From contig NZ_CP069792.1 in NCBI RefSeq assembly GCF_016894245.1, positions 1,488,001 through 1,552,000 of the forward strand: a DNA stretch of 64,000 bases. Reading direction: 5' to 3'. The notes under the pieces were generated by a model that was given only the letters and a program-made list of their open reading frames with translations, did not search any database and was not told where the DNA came from. A program made the translations under genes and the position numbers. This DNA is from Corynebacterium kroppenstedtii. Lineage in GTDB: Bacteria; Actinomycetota; Actinomycetes; Mycobacteriales; Mycobacteriaceae. This document shows positions 48,415-55,863 of this stretch, piece after piece; within the stretch, counting starts at the first letter, position 1; the number at the start of each line of letters is the position of its first letter.

Positions 48415-50637
48415 ATGACGGAGGTAAAGACGAAACCTGCTACTTCGGTGCCTGTGCGGTCAGCTACCGGTTACTTTGTGCTCGCCGGGCTTGTAGCTGG
48501 GATAGTGGGGGCGGCCATCGGATATTCCTTGTATAGCGAATCATTGTCTGCTCTTGGAATTCCCGATCCGGGTTTCTCGGTATCGTTCGGCCTCCCGTTT
48601 GTCCGTGGTTTGGCTACGATGTTCGGTTTCATTGGAGTCGGATCATTCTTGATGTCGGCTTTTGGCACGCCACCGCGGAAAGATGGTTTCCTCGACGTCG
48701 ATGGGTATAAAGCAAGCAGAACCGGCACATGGTGCTTATTTATTTGGGCTGTTCTCGCGTTGCTCCTCATCCCGATGAGTTTGTCAGACGTTTCCGGAGC
48801 CCCACTTTCGACGACGCTCAGCCCAGCATACTGGGGCGAAGCGATTGATCAAGTATCCGTGGCGCGTTCCTGGATGTGGGTTGCTATCTTCGCACTTATT
48901 ACTGTGGTGTGGTCCTTGGGAACGCGGCGCTGGATTTTCCAGATGCTATTCTTCGCTTTCTCGCTGGTGACGTTGATTCCTATCAGCCTTGAAGGACACT
49001 CAGCGGCCGGTGGTAATCACGACTATGGCGTTAATTCGTACTTGTGGCACTTTGTGTTTTGTGCACTGTGGGTCGGTGGCCTGGCGGCGATGATCCAGCA
49101 TGCCCTGCGCAAAGGGCCTCATATGGACGTCATTGTCAAGCGATACAGCTTTTTAGCATTGGTGTCGATTATTGTTTTGGCAATCTCGGGAGTAGTTAAC
49201 GCGTTGCTTCGCATTCGTGTTGATGAACTCCTGACCACTAATTATGGGCGAGTAATTACAGCCAAAGCGGTTTTGCTTATCGTCCTAGGTATTTTTGGAT
49301 TCCTTCATCGACGAATGACAATTCCCAAGCTGGAAAAGAATCCGTCAGACCGACTCGCCTTTTCCCAAATAGCGATCATGGAATTGGTTGTGATGGCAGC
49401 GACAATCGGCGTCGCAGTGTCTTTGTCTCGCATTCCGCCACCCTTGCCGAAAGAGCTGAACCTTAACGTCATGGAGCTCGAACTGGGCTTCAGCCTGACG
49501 AAGCCACCGTCGTGGGGCGGTTTGTTCGGCATGGTTCGGTTCGACATGATGTACGGAACTGTCGCAATAATCGCGGAAGTTGTGTATGTGTGGGCTTACG
49601 TCCATCTCCTGAAGAAAGGTGGGGAGTGGCCTTTTAACCGAGTGTTGTGGTGGACACTAGGTAACATCCTTCTACTCTTCGCGACTTCTTCTGGCCTCGG
49701 GATGTACGCGATGGTGTCGTTTTCGATGCACATGATTCAGCACATGATTTTGTCGATGGCGATTCCCATTGCCTGGGTTTTGGCTGGTCCGGTGACTTTA
49801 TTCCTCCGTGCCTTGCCCGTTGCGGGACGCGATGGCGTCCAGGGGCCACGTGAGTGGATTGTGGCTTTTATCAACAATCCAGTGTCGCGGTTTTTAACGA
49901 ATCCGGTTGTGGCTGCTGCGCAATTCGTAATTGGGTTTTACATCATGTACTTCACCCCTCTGTTTGAGGCTCTGATGAAGTATCACTTCGGTCACCTATT
50001 TATGATCGCCCACTTCTTGGTCTCCGGATATATTTTCTATTGGATATCAATAGGGATCGACGCGGCACCTCGTCACACCTCTCCGTTTATCAAAATGGTG
50101 ACCATCTTAGGAACGATGCCGTTCCATGCGTGGTTTGCGATCGCCTTGATGCAGTTGAACTATCCGATTGGACAGTCGATGTATGAAACCTTCGGGATCC
50201 CCTGGAACATCGACTACATGGCCGATCAGAATCTGGGAGGCAAGATCGCGTGGGCAACTGGTGAAATCCCATTGTTAATCGTGACAGCAGCCCATTTCCT
50301 GCAGTGGCGTCAGGAAGATAGGAGAGAAACAGCACGCTATGAGCGGCGCGCTGATCGAACCCACGAGGCCGAGCTCAACGCTTATAACGAGATGCTTGCA
50401 GCGCTGAACTCTGGCACGGGGGACCAGGATCTACAGGACTATTACGGCTCAGATTATTCGTCTGACGAGGTACGGAGTTACTTCCATCAGAAGAAGTTTG
50501 AGCACCATAACGTGCCGAAGGCACGGCGCTCATCAGCGAAAACTACTGTCGATAAACCAACCGGCACTGGTGATGCTGAACATCGGGATGATACTGGAGA
50601 TAGGGAAGGAAAGGGTAGGTCCGGCAAAGAGGATTGA
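48415..50637 (+). CDS. CopD-CtaG fused copper / cytochrome oxidase assembly protein
   Basis: A 740-residue membrane protein with about 14 helices. The N-terminal part (to about residue 330) is a CopD-type copper-resistance domain (EGHSAAGGNHDYGVNSYLWHFVFCALWVGGL with several His); the C-terminal half is a caa3-type CtaG domain (SFSMHMIQHMILSMAIPIAWVLAGP, HFGHLFMIAHFLVSGYIFYW, PFHAWFAIALM). Such fusions are usual in actinobacteria and are thought to deliver copper for cytochrome oxidase (ctaD is at 19233). A charged soluble tail of about 110 residues ends it. TAGGGT eight bases before the ATG suggests a leaderless message. Confidence 0.88.
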   Translation: MTEVKTKPATSVPVRSATGYFVLAGLVAGIVGAAIGYSLYSESLSALGIPDPGFSVSFGLPFVRGLATMFGFIGVGSFLMSAFGTPPRKDGFLDVDGYKASRTGTWCLFIWAVLALLLIPMSLSDVSGAPLSTTLSPAYWGEAIDQVSVARSWMWVAIFALITVVWSLGTRRWIFQMLFFAFSLVTLIPISLEGHSAAGGNHDYGVNSYLWHFVFCALWVGGLAAMIQHALRKGPHMDVIVKRYSFLALVSIIVLAISGVVNALLRIRVDELLTTNYGRVITAKAVLLIVLGIFGFLHRRMTIPKLEKNPSDRLAFSQIAIMELVVMAATIGVAVSLSRIPPPLPKELNLNVMELELGFSLTKPPSWGGLFGMVRFDMMYGTVAIIAEVVYVWAYVHLLKKGGEWPFNRVLWWTLGNILLLFATSSGLGMYAMVSFSMHMIQHMILSMAIPIAWVLAGPVTLFLRALPVAGRDGVQGPREWIVAFINNPVSRFLTNPVVAAAQFVIGFYIMYFTPLFEALMKYHFGHLFMIAHFLVSGYIFYWISIGIDAAPRHTSPFIKMVTILGTMPFHAWFAIALMQLNYPIGQSMYETFGIPWNIDYMADQNLGGKIAWATGEIPLLIVTAAHFLQWRQEDRRETARYERRADRTHEAELNAYNEMLAALNSGTGDQDLQDYYGSDYSSDEVRSYFHQKKFEHHNVPKARRSSAKTTVDKPTGTGDAEHRDDTGDREGKGRSGKED

Positions 50638-50835
50638 CCTGATAGCCGGCTGGCTGGGCCTGTCCGAGGGTCAATGCCTGTAATAGACAAGCCCTATCTA
50701 AAGGCAGCTTATTAATAGTTGCCAGGCGTATAGGAAGGGTGTATAACTAAGGGCAGAGCGAAGGAAATGCCCGGTTGCGGGCACAGTTTTCTCAGCTCTG
50801 AGACGACAAACCAATTTATCGAGAGAAGGAAAGAT

Positions 50836-51363
50836 ATGACTTCCGCGCAAGCATCCGTTGGGCATTCGGCTTCCGCTGAAAGCACAGTTCAAACAACTCC
50901 AGCCTTTAATGCTCCAAGCGACGTTGTTTCTGATCTGCAGAAGGTTCTCGTTGATTTTATTGATTTGAGCCTGGTTGCCAAGGAAGCTCACTGGAACATC
51001 CTTGGGCCGAATTTCCGTGACCTGCATTTGAACTTAGATGAGCTTGTCTCGGTTGCCCGTGAAGGCACTGATGAAATCGCTGAGCGTATGCGTGCTTTGA
51101 ATGGCATTCCCGATGGTCGCACGGCCGTTGTAGCAGCAGGTTCATCCCTTCCGGAGTTCCCGGCAGGAGAAATTCTTACTCATGACGCTATTTCCCACGT
51201 CGTTGAGGCTATTAACGCGACAACCAACACCATGCGTGAGGTTCACGACCGCGTTGACGAGGCTGACCCGACTAGTGCTGATCTGCTGCACGAATACATC
51301 AAGCAGCTGGAGCAGCAGGCTTGGTTCATCAGCGCTGAGACCCGTACTCCATCTGGAAAGTAG
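50836..51363 (+). CDS. dps: Dps-type DNA-binding ferritin-like protein
   Basis: A 175-residue stress protein that stores iron as a 12-mer and can bind DNA. The Dps signature is SLVAKEAHWNILGPNFRDLHLNLDELVSVAREGTDEIAERM, with His/Asp/Glu ligands of the intersubunit ferroxidase site. The 30-residue start is Ala/Ser/Thr-rich without a lysine tail, so DNA binding through the N-terminus is uncertain. GAGAAGGAAAG precedes ATG 50836. A TATAAC box lies about 90 bases upstream. Confidence 0.94.
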   Translation: MTSAQASVGHSASAESTVQTTPAFNAPSDVVSDLQKVLVDFIDLSLVAKEAHWNILGPNFRDLHLNLDELVSVAREGTDEIAERMRALNGIPDGRTAVVAAGSSLPEFPAGEILTHDAISHVVEAINATTNTMREVHDRVDEADPTSADLLHEYIKQLEQQAWFISAETRTPSGK

Positions 51364-51470
51364 TACGTATCGATCTTCACTGTGCGCCCAGCTGAACCTT
51401 TAAACAGTGTTTCAGCAGCGTGTTTCCCTGTTTGTCATTGGAGGTCATGACGAGGCTTCTCGGTGACATA

Positions 51471-51507
51471 AGCCGGGCTGTGCGATAGCACAGCCCGGCT
51501 TTTCTTT
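51471..51507 (+). terminator. Terminator after dps
   Basis: A perfect 13-bp stem AGCCGGGCTGTGC / GCACAGCCCGGCT (51471-51483 with 51488-51500) with GATA loop, then TTTCTTT. Confidence 0.92.
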
Positions 51508-51517
51508 ATCGTTATTC

Positions 51518-51609
51518 GTTTACTTGTTGTATCGACGCACCTGTACTCGGTGTATCGACGCACCTGTACTCGGTGTATCGACGCACCTGTACTCGGTGTA
51601 TCTACACAC
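51518..51609 (+). repeat. Four tandem 23-bp direct repeats
   Basis: Unit CTGTACTCGGTGTATCGACG plus CAC. Copies at 51541-51563 and 51564-51586 are identical; the copy at 51587-51609 differs at two bases and the one at 51518-51540 at four. The unit length is near two helix turns, as in iterons. They lie between the dps terminator and the DnaA-box cluster. Confidence 0.92.
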
Positions 51610-51667
51610 GTGTTTTACGGTGACTAGCCCTTCTTTCGTCTTGGGTCACCGATCTTGTGTTTCATCG

Positions 51668-51717
51668 TGTGGATAAGAACGTATGGTTGAAAATGTGGAT
51701 AACTTTGGTTATCCACA
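51668..51717. promoter_or_regulatory. Cluster of three exact DnaA boxes upstream of ssb
   Basis: TTATCCACA occurs at 51668-51676 and 51694-51702 on the minus strand and at 51709-51717 on the plus strand. The last two form a 10-bp inverted repeat with a TTTG spacer. They lie 160 bases upstream of ssb. No dnaA or dnaN gene is near, so this is not an obvious chromosomal origin. Confidence 0.8.
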
Positions 51718-51878
51718 GCGCCCGTCTGTTGAGGTCTTTATGGACCCAATTTTCAGACCTTGGTGTGCCACTCTGTGTTTGTCATTATCAGATCGTCTCT
51801 ATCGATGAGGGGTTCACGGTACCGCGCTAATCAGCCTCTACCAGGAGCACCCTTCGTGGGAGGGAGAGTAGGTACGTC

Positions 51879-52262
51879 ATGGCACAAAATTTTGCAATGG
51901 TCACCGTCATGGGAAACGTCGTCAGTGACCCAGTTGATCGAACACCATCAGGTCGAACCCCTTTCGCAACCATGCGCGTTGCTTCGGATCGCCGATGGCG
52001 TGACGACGATGGTGTATGGCAGTCATCTGACTCATTATTTATCGATGTTCAGATGTCGGGTCCGCTGGCTACGCATTGTTTGAAATCGGTATCGAAGGGG
52101 ATGCCAGTTGTTATATACGGCCGTTTGATCACTCATTCGTGGGAAGCGACGTCGGAGTCGGGAGAAAAAATTACTCGGAGTTCCGTGAGAATAAAGGCCT
52201 CGCACGTCGGGGTTGATCTCAACAAGATCGTCATTACGGCCGCAATGACCAGAGCCGTCTAG
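51879..52262 (+). CDS. ssb: Single-stranded DNA-binding protein (SsbB-like, no acidic tail)
   Basis: A 127-residue OB-fold protein: FAMVTVMGNVVSDPVDRTPSGRTPFATMRVASDRRW, FIDVQMSGPLATHCLKSVSKGMPVVIYGRL and SSVRIKASHVGVDL. It ends MTRAV and lacks the Gly/Pro-rich linker and acidic tip (DDDIPF-like) through which main SSBs recruit partners. Its place before ettA equals SsbB (Rv2478c) of mycobacteria, so it is most likely the second, accessory SSB. GGGAGGGAGAGTAGGT lies before the ATG. Confidence 0.92.
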   Translation: MAQNFAMVTVMGNVVSDPVDRTPSGRTPFATMRVASDRRWRDDDGVWQSSDSLFIDVQMSGPLATHCLKSVSKGMPVVIYGRLITHSWEATSESGEKITRSSVRIKASHVGVDLNKIVITAAMTRAV

Positions 52263-52267
52263 GGCGG

Positions 52268-52609
52268 TTGGTCCCACTGGCAGTCGGGTCCTCTTCTGAA
52301 GTAGCCAAGGAATCAAAAGAGTCGACGAGTCTCTCCACTGATTGGGACGGGACTGTGGTGTCGGACGGAAATCCATTCCCCGAGGATTCATCAGGTAATT
52401 CGAGTAGTTCCATCGAGGCAGATCACAGGCAACGCCGTAAAGAAATGGATGCTAACCGCACATCAACTCAAATCCACGATGGTACTTCAGGCTCTGTAAT
52501 TTCCACGGCCTCCGCAGCACTAAAAGACTCCGCAGTACTGAAAGACTCCACAGCTCTGAGCGGTCAGGGGGATTCTTACAGCCGGGATGTCGCCTTGGCC
52601 AGCGCATGA
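52268..52609 (+). CDS. Doubtful Ser/Thr-rich reading frame after ssb
   Basis: A 113-codon frame starting at TTG, shifted relative to ssb, without a ribosome site. The product is Ser/Asp/Lys-rich and contains a six-residue repeat (AALKDS, AVLKDS, TALSG) encoded by three 18-bp near-repeats at about 52510-52563. It could be a lost SSB C-terminal linker put out of frame, a small unknown protein, or chance. I lean towards non-coding or decayed sequence. Confidence 0.25.
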   Translation: MVPLAVGSSSEVAKESKESTSLSTDWDGTVVSDGNPFPEDSSGNSSSSIEADHRQRRKEMDANRTSTQIHDGTSGSVISTASAALKDSAVLKDSTALSGQGDSYSRDVALASA

Positions 52610-52724
52610 GTTCGAGGCACCGTGGGTGAGTCGTGGTAACTGGTTGTTGTTAGCACCGTGCTTGCGTACCCTCAACGATTAGACTTTGCTGAGGAACTGG
52701 CGTGGGACCGCCCCACCTTTTAAG

Positions 52725-52758
52725 CCTCGAGGCTAGCCCTTGAGATTAACTCTCGAGG
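52725..52758 (+). other. Leader hairpin upstream of ettA
   Basis: CCTCGAG (52725-52731) pairs with CTCGAGG (52752-52758), with a smaller internal hairpin, about 85 bases before ettA. It may be a 5' leader structure; no known riboswitch is recognised. Confidence 0.35.
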
Positions 52759-52842
52759 TGGTGGATCTTGTGGTTATCGGCCATAGTAGGTGAGCAGAGA
52801 ATGCTAGGTTCGCGCGGCATAGAAAAATGAGTTGAGGACTGT

Positions 52843-54513
52843 ATGGGTGAATTCATTTACACAATGAAAAACGTGCGCAAGGCGCATGGAGAAAAAGTCA
52901 TTCTCGACGACGTCACCATGGCTTTTTATCCGGGGGCCAAGATCGGCGTGGTGGGACCAAACGGTGCCGGAAAATCGTCGATCTTGAAAATTATGGCGGG
53001 AATTGATCAGCCATCCAATGGTGAGGCGTTCCTCGATCCCGGTGCTTCTGTGGGAATCTTACCGCAGGAGCCTCCGCTCAACGAGGAAAAGACTGTCCGG
53101 GGCAACGTGGAAGAAGGCCTCGGAGAAATTTGGGAAGTCAAGCGTGAATATGAAGAAATCGCCGAAAAGATGGCGACGGATTATTCCGACGAACTCATGG
53201 AACGCATGACCGTCCTGCAGGAGAAAATCGACACTGCCGATGCTTGGGAATTGGATTCGAAGATCGACCAGGCCATGGATGCGTTGCGGTGCCCGCCGTC
53301 TGACTCACCAGTGACGACGCTATCTGGTGGTGAGCGTCGTCGTGTAGCACTAGCCAAGCTTCTCTTGGCTGAGCCAGATTTATTGCTGCTCGATGAGCCC
53401 ACCAACCATTTAGACGCCGAGTCCGTGCTCTGGCTTGAGCAGCATCTGCGTACTTACCCGGGTGCGGTTTTGGCGGTTACCCACGACCGTTACTTCCTCG
53501 ACCACGTTGCCCAGTGGATTTGTGAGGTTGACCGCGGAAAGCTTTATCCCTACGAAGGTAACTACTCCACGTATCTCGAGAAGAAATCTGAGCGACTACA
53601 GGTTGCAGGCAAGAAAGATGCCAAGCTGCAGAAGCGGCTGAAGCAAGAACTGCAGTGGGTGCGCTCGGGTGCGAAAGCACGTCAGGCGAAGAATAAGGCG
53701 CGCTTGCAGCGATATGAGGAAATGGCCGCGGAGGCCGAGAAATACAAGAAGCTCGATTTTGAGGAAATCCAAATCCCAACTCCGCAGCGTCTTGGTAATC
53801 AGGTTGTGGAGGTCAGCCACCTCAACAAAGGCTTCGATGGTCGCACGTTGATTAAAGATTTGTCCTTCACGTTGCCCCGTAACGGCATCGTCGGTGTTAT
53901 CGGCCCTAACGGTGTGGGTAAATCCACCTTGTTCAAGACGATTGTGGGGCTTGAGGAGCCGGATTCCGGTGAGGTGAAAGTCGGTAAAACTGTCGACATC
54001 AGCTATGTGGACCAGAACCGTGAAAACATTGACCCCGAAAAGACCGTGTGGGAAGTTGTTTCTGACGGGCTGGATTACATCATTGTCGGCCAGAACGAAA
54101 TGCCATCGCGCGCTTATATTTCAGCTTTCGGCTTCAAAGGTGCCGATCAGCAAAAGCCAGCCAAGGTGCTGTCTGGTGGTGAGCGTAACCGCTTGAACTT
54201 GGCGCTGACCTTGAAACAGGGTGGTAACCTGATCCTATTGGATGAGCCCACCAACGATCTGGATGTCGAAACTCTCTCCAGCTTGGAAAACGCCCTTGAG
54301 CAATTCCCAGGTTGTGCCGTCGTGATCTCCCACGATAGGTGGTTCTTGGATCGCACGTGTACACATATTCTGGCCTGGGAAGGCAATGTTGCTGAAGGCC
54401 AGTGGTATTGGTTTGAAGGTAACTTCGAGGATTATGAGAAGAACAAGATCGATAGGCTCGGTGAAGAAGCCGCGCGTCCCCACCGTGTGACTCATCGGAA
54501 GTTAACCCGCTAA
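52843..54513 (+). CDS. ettA: Energy-dependent translational throttle protein EttA (ABC-F)
   Basis: A 556-residue twin-ATPase that binds the ribosomal E site and gates the first translation steps by ATP/ADP ratio. NBD1: Walker A GPNGAGKSS, signature LSGGERRRVAL, Walker B LLLLDEPTNHLD. NBD2: GPNGVGKST, LSGGERNRLNL, LILLDEPTNDLD. The arm and linker between (SERLQVAGKKDAKLQKRL to ARQAKNKARLQRYEEMAAE) are the EttA type. Length and order match the family (about 555). ssb-ettA-thioesterase is the mycobacterial order. Confidence 0.95.
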   Translation: MGEFIYTMKNVRKAHGEKVILDDVTMAFYPGAKIGVVGPNGAGKSSILKIMAGIDQPSNGEAFLDPGASVGILPQEPPLNEEKTVRGNVEEGLGEIWEVKREYEEIAEKMATDYSDELMERMTVLQEKIDTADAWELDSKIDQAMDALRCPPSDSPVTTLSGGERRRVALAKLLLAEPDLLLLDEPTNHLDAESVLWLEQHLRTYPGAVLAVTHDRYFLDHVAQWICEVDRGKLYPYEGNYSTYLEKKSERLQVAGKKDAKLQKRLKQELQWVRSGAKARQAKNKARLQRYEEMAAEAEKYKKLDFEEIQIPTPQRLGNQVVEVSHLNKGFDGRTLIKDLSFTLPRNGIVGVIGPNGVGKSTLFKTIVGLEEPDSGEVKVGKTVDISYVDQNRENIDPEKTVWEVVSDGLDYIIVGQNEMPSRAYISAFGFKGADQQKPAKVLSGGERNRLNLALTLKQGGNLILLDEPTNDLDVETLSSLENALEQFPGCAVVISHDRWFLDRTCTHILAWEGNVAEGQWYWFEGNFEDYEKNKIDRLGEEAARPHRVTHRKLTR

Positions 54514-54534
54514 TTCGTTAGGTCATGGTAAATT

Positions 54535-55047
54535 ATGCCGTTTCGTGAAGTACTCGGACGTACTGGCCGGGTTCATACAGTGTCACTACCACTTCGGTGG
54601 TCCGACTTCGACATGTATGGCCACGTCAACAATTCGGCGTACCTCGAGTTCTCACAAGATTCCCGCGTCGCTTTCCTGAAAGAAATGGAGTCGATCGCCG
54701 GGAAGGGGTCGGTGCCACAGGTGTTTGTGCGCCATGCAGAATTGGATTACCGTCGCGGAATTTCGCCATCTTCCCACACTGTGACCGTGAACTCGGAAGT
54801 GACTCGGATTGGACGAACATCTTTTGGGGTTCGCCAACTTGTCCTTGATAGTGACGGGATTGTGTGTTGCGAAGTGAAGATCACGCAAGTAGCTGTGGAC
54901 TTAAGGTCGAGTTCTCCGCGTGAAATTACGGACAGCGAACGGCAGATTCTTGAGTCCATGATTACTCGGCCTGTGAAAGAAATCGAACGAGGCCAAGATA
55001 ATGAACCCGATATCGATCAACTCGTGCCTCCTGATTCTACGGAGTAA
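54535..55047 (+). CDS. Acyl-CoA thioesterase, hotdog fold
   Basis: A 170-residue 4-hydroxybenzoyl-CoA thioesterase-like enzyme. LRWSDFDMYGHVNNSAYLEFSQDSRVAFL holds the catalytic Asp and the HVNN turn; VRHAELDYRRGI follows. It corresponds by position to Rv2475c. The substrate acyl-CoA is unknown. It begins 21 bases after ettA and has no strong ribosome site, so it is probably translated from the same message. Confidence 0.85.
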   Translation: MPFREVLGRTGRVHTVSLPLRWSDFDMYGHVNNSAYLEFSQDSRVAFLKEMESIAGKGSVPQVFVRHAELDYRRGISPSSHTVTVNSEVTRIGRTSFGVRQLVLDSDGIVCCEVKITQVAVDLRSSSPREITDSERQILESMITRPVKEIERGQDNEPDIDQLVPPDSTE

Positions 55048-55073
55048 CTCAGAGATCTCATCCAGGGGACACC

Positions 55074-55835
55074 ATGCCGATAATCATTGAGCACGGCGTT
55101 GCTCGAGACCTCTTCACATTCATGTCTCGTGCAGAGCACTTGGATTCTGCGGCCCTGGTTCGGATCCATCCCGCAGTTGGCGGCGCCTGCCAACCTAATG
55201 CTGCGGGTACGGCCGTGGAGTCTCACGATCAGCGCCATGAGTGGTTCGATATTTATGTCACCACTCCATTAGGCCCATTTGGACTGCGCCGGATCCGCGC
55301 TGTGTGGGAGAATGACTCAGCTCAATCAACGGTCGCGGATTCTCAACCTAATGTGGCAGAAGGCGTCCGTGACATCATCACCCACTGTTCGAACGTGCGA
55401 CGAGCCATCGATGCAATGACCCATTTCCACTCCCCACAGGGTGGCCCCATAACTCTGTCGTTGGAGCGCCCCGGTACGTCGGGAATGTGGCCCGGGCCTG
55501 TGCCACTGACAGAGACATTCACTCACGTCGATGACGTGATCATGGACACCGTTGCGACATTATTTAACGATGTTCGTGATACAGCTGAGGCAGAGTCAGG
55601 GCCAGCGGGGATAGCTCAATCGCTCCTGGACCAGAAGGTGATGACCGTCGAATCATCAACGGCGGAGCAGACGGCTCAGCTGACATCGCGAGCCATTATT
55701 GCTCTCGGGAGCCTTGGATTCATTGGAGGGGACGTCATGCGGGTCTCTGTATCGCCTCTTTGGGTGAGGGCCGACACAAGGCTGGGGACAGTTCTTGCAC
55801 AACGCAGGCACCGGTTAAACCTGCTTAATATGTAA
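55074..55835 (+). CDS. Conserved hypothetical protein after the thioesterase
   Basis: A 253-residue soluble protein that I do not recognise as a known family. It begins MPIIIEHGVARDLFTFMSRAEHLDSAALVRI, has no membrane segment or signal, and is rich in beta-type stretches. AGGGGAC precedes the ATG. It lies 26 bases after the thioesterase, the same position as the uncharacterised Rv2474c in mycobacteria; a link in function is inferred only. Convergent with pepN. Confidence 0.6.
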   Translation: MPIIIEHGVARDLFTFMSRAEHLDSAALVRIHPAVGGACQPNAAGTAVESHDQRHEWFDIYVTTPLGPFGLRRIRAVWENDSAQSTVADSQPNVAEGVRDIITHCSNVRRAIDAMTHFHSPQGGPITLSLERPGTSGMWPGPVPLTETFTHVDDVIMDTVATLFNDVRDTAEAESGPAGIAQSLLDQKVMTVESSTAEQTAQLTSRAIIALGSLGFIGGDVMRVSVSPLWVRADTRLGTVLAQRRHRLNLLNM

Positions 55836-55863
55836 GCCCAGCCCAGCCCGTATAGCGTAGCCG

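Noticed and set aside
51518..51609. CRISPR array
   Set aside because: The 23-bp units abut directly with no spacers and no cas genes are near.
51518..51717. Chromosomal replication origin
   Set aside because: DnaA boxes and repeats are present, but dnaA, dnaN, rpmH and an AT-rich unwinding region are missing; kept as a finding with open function.
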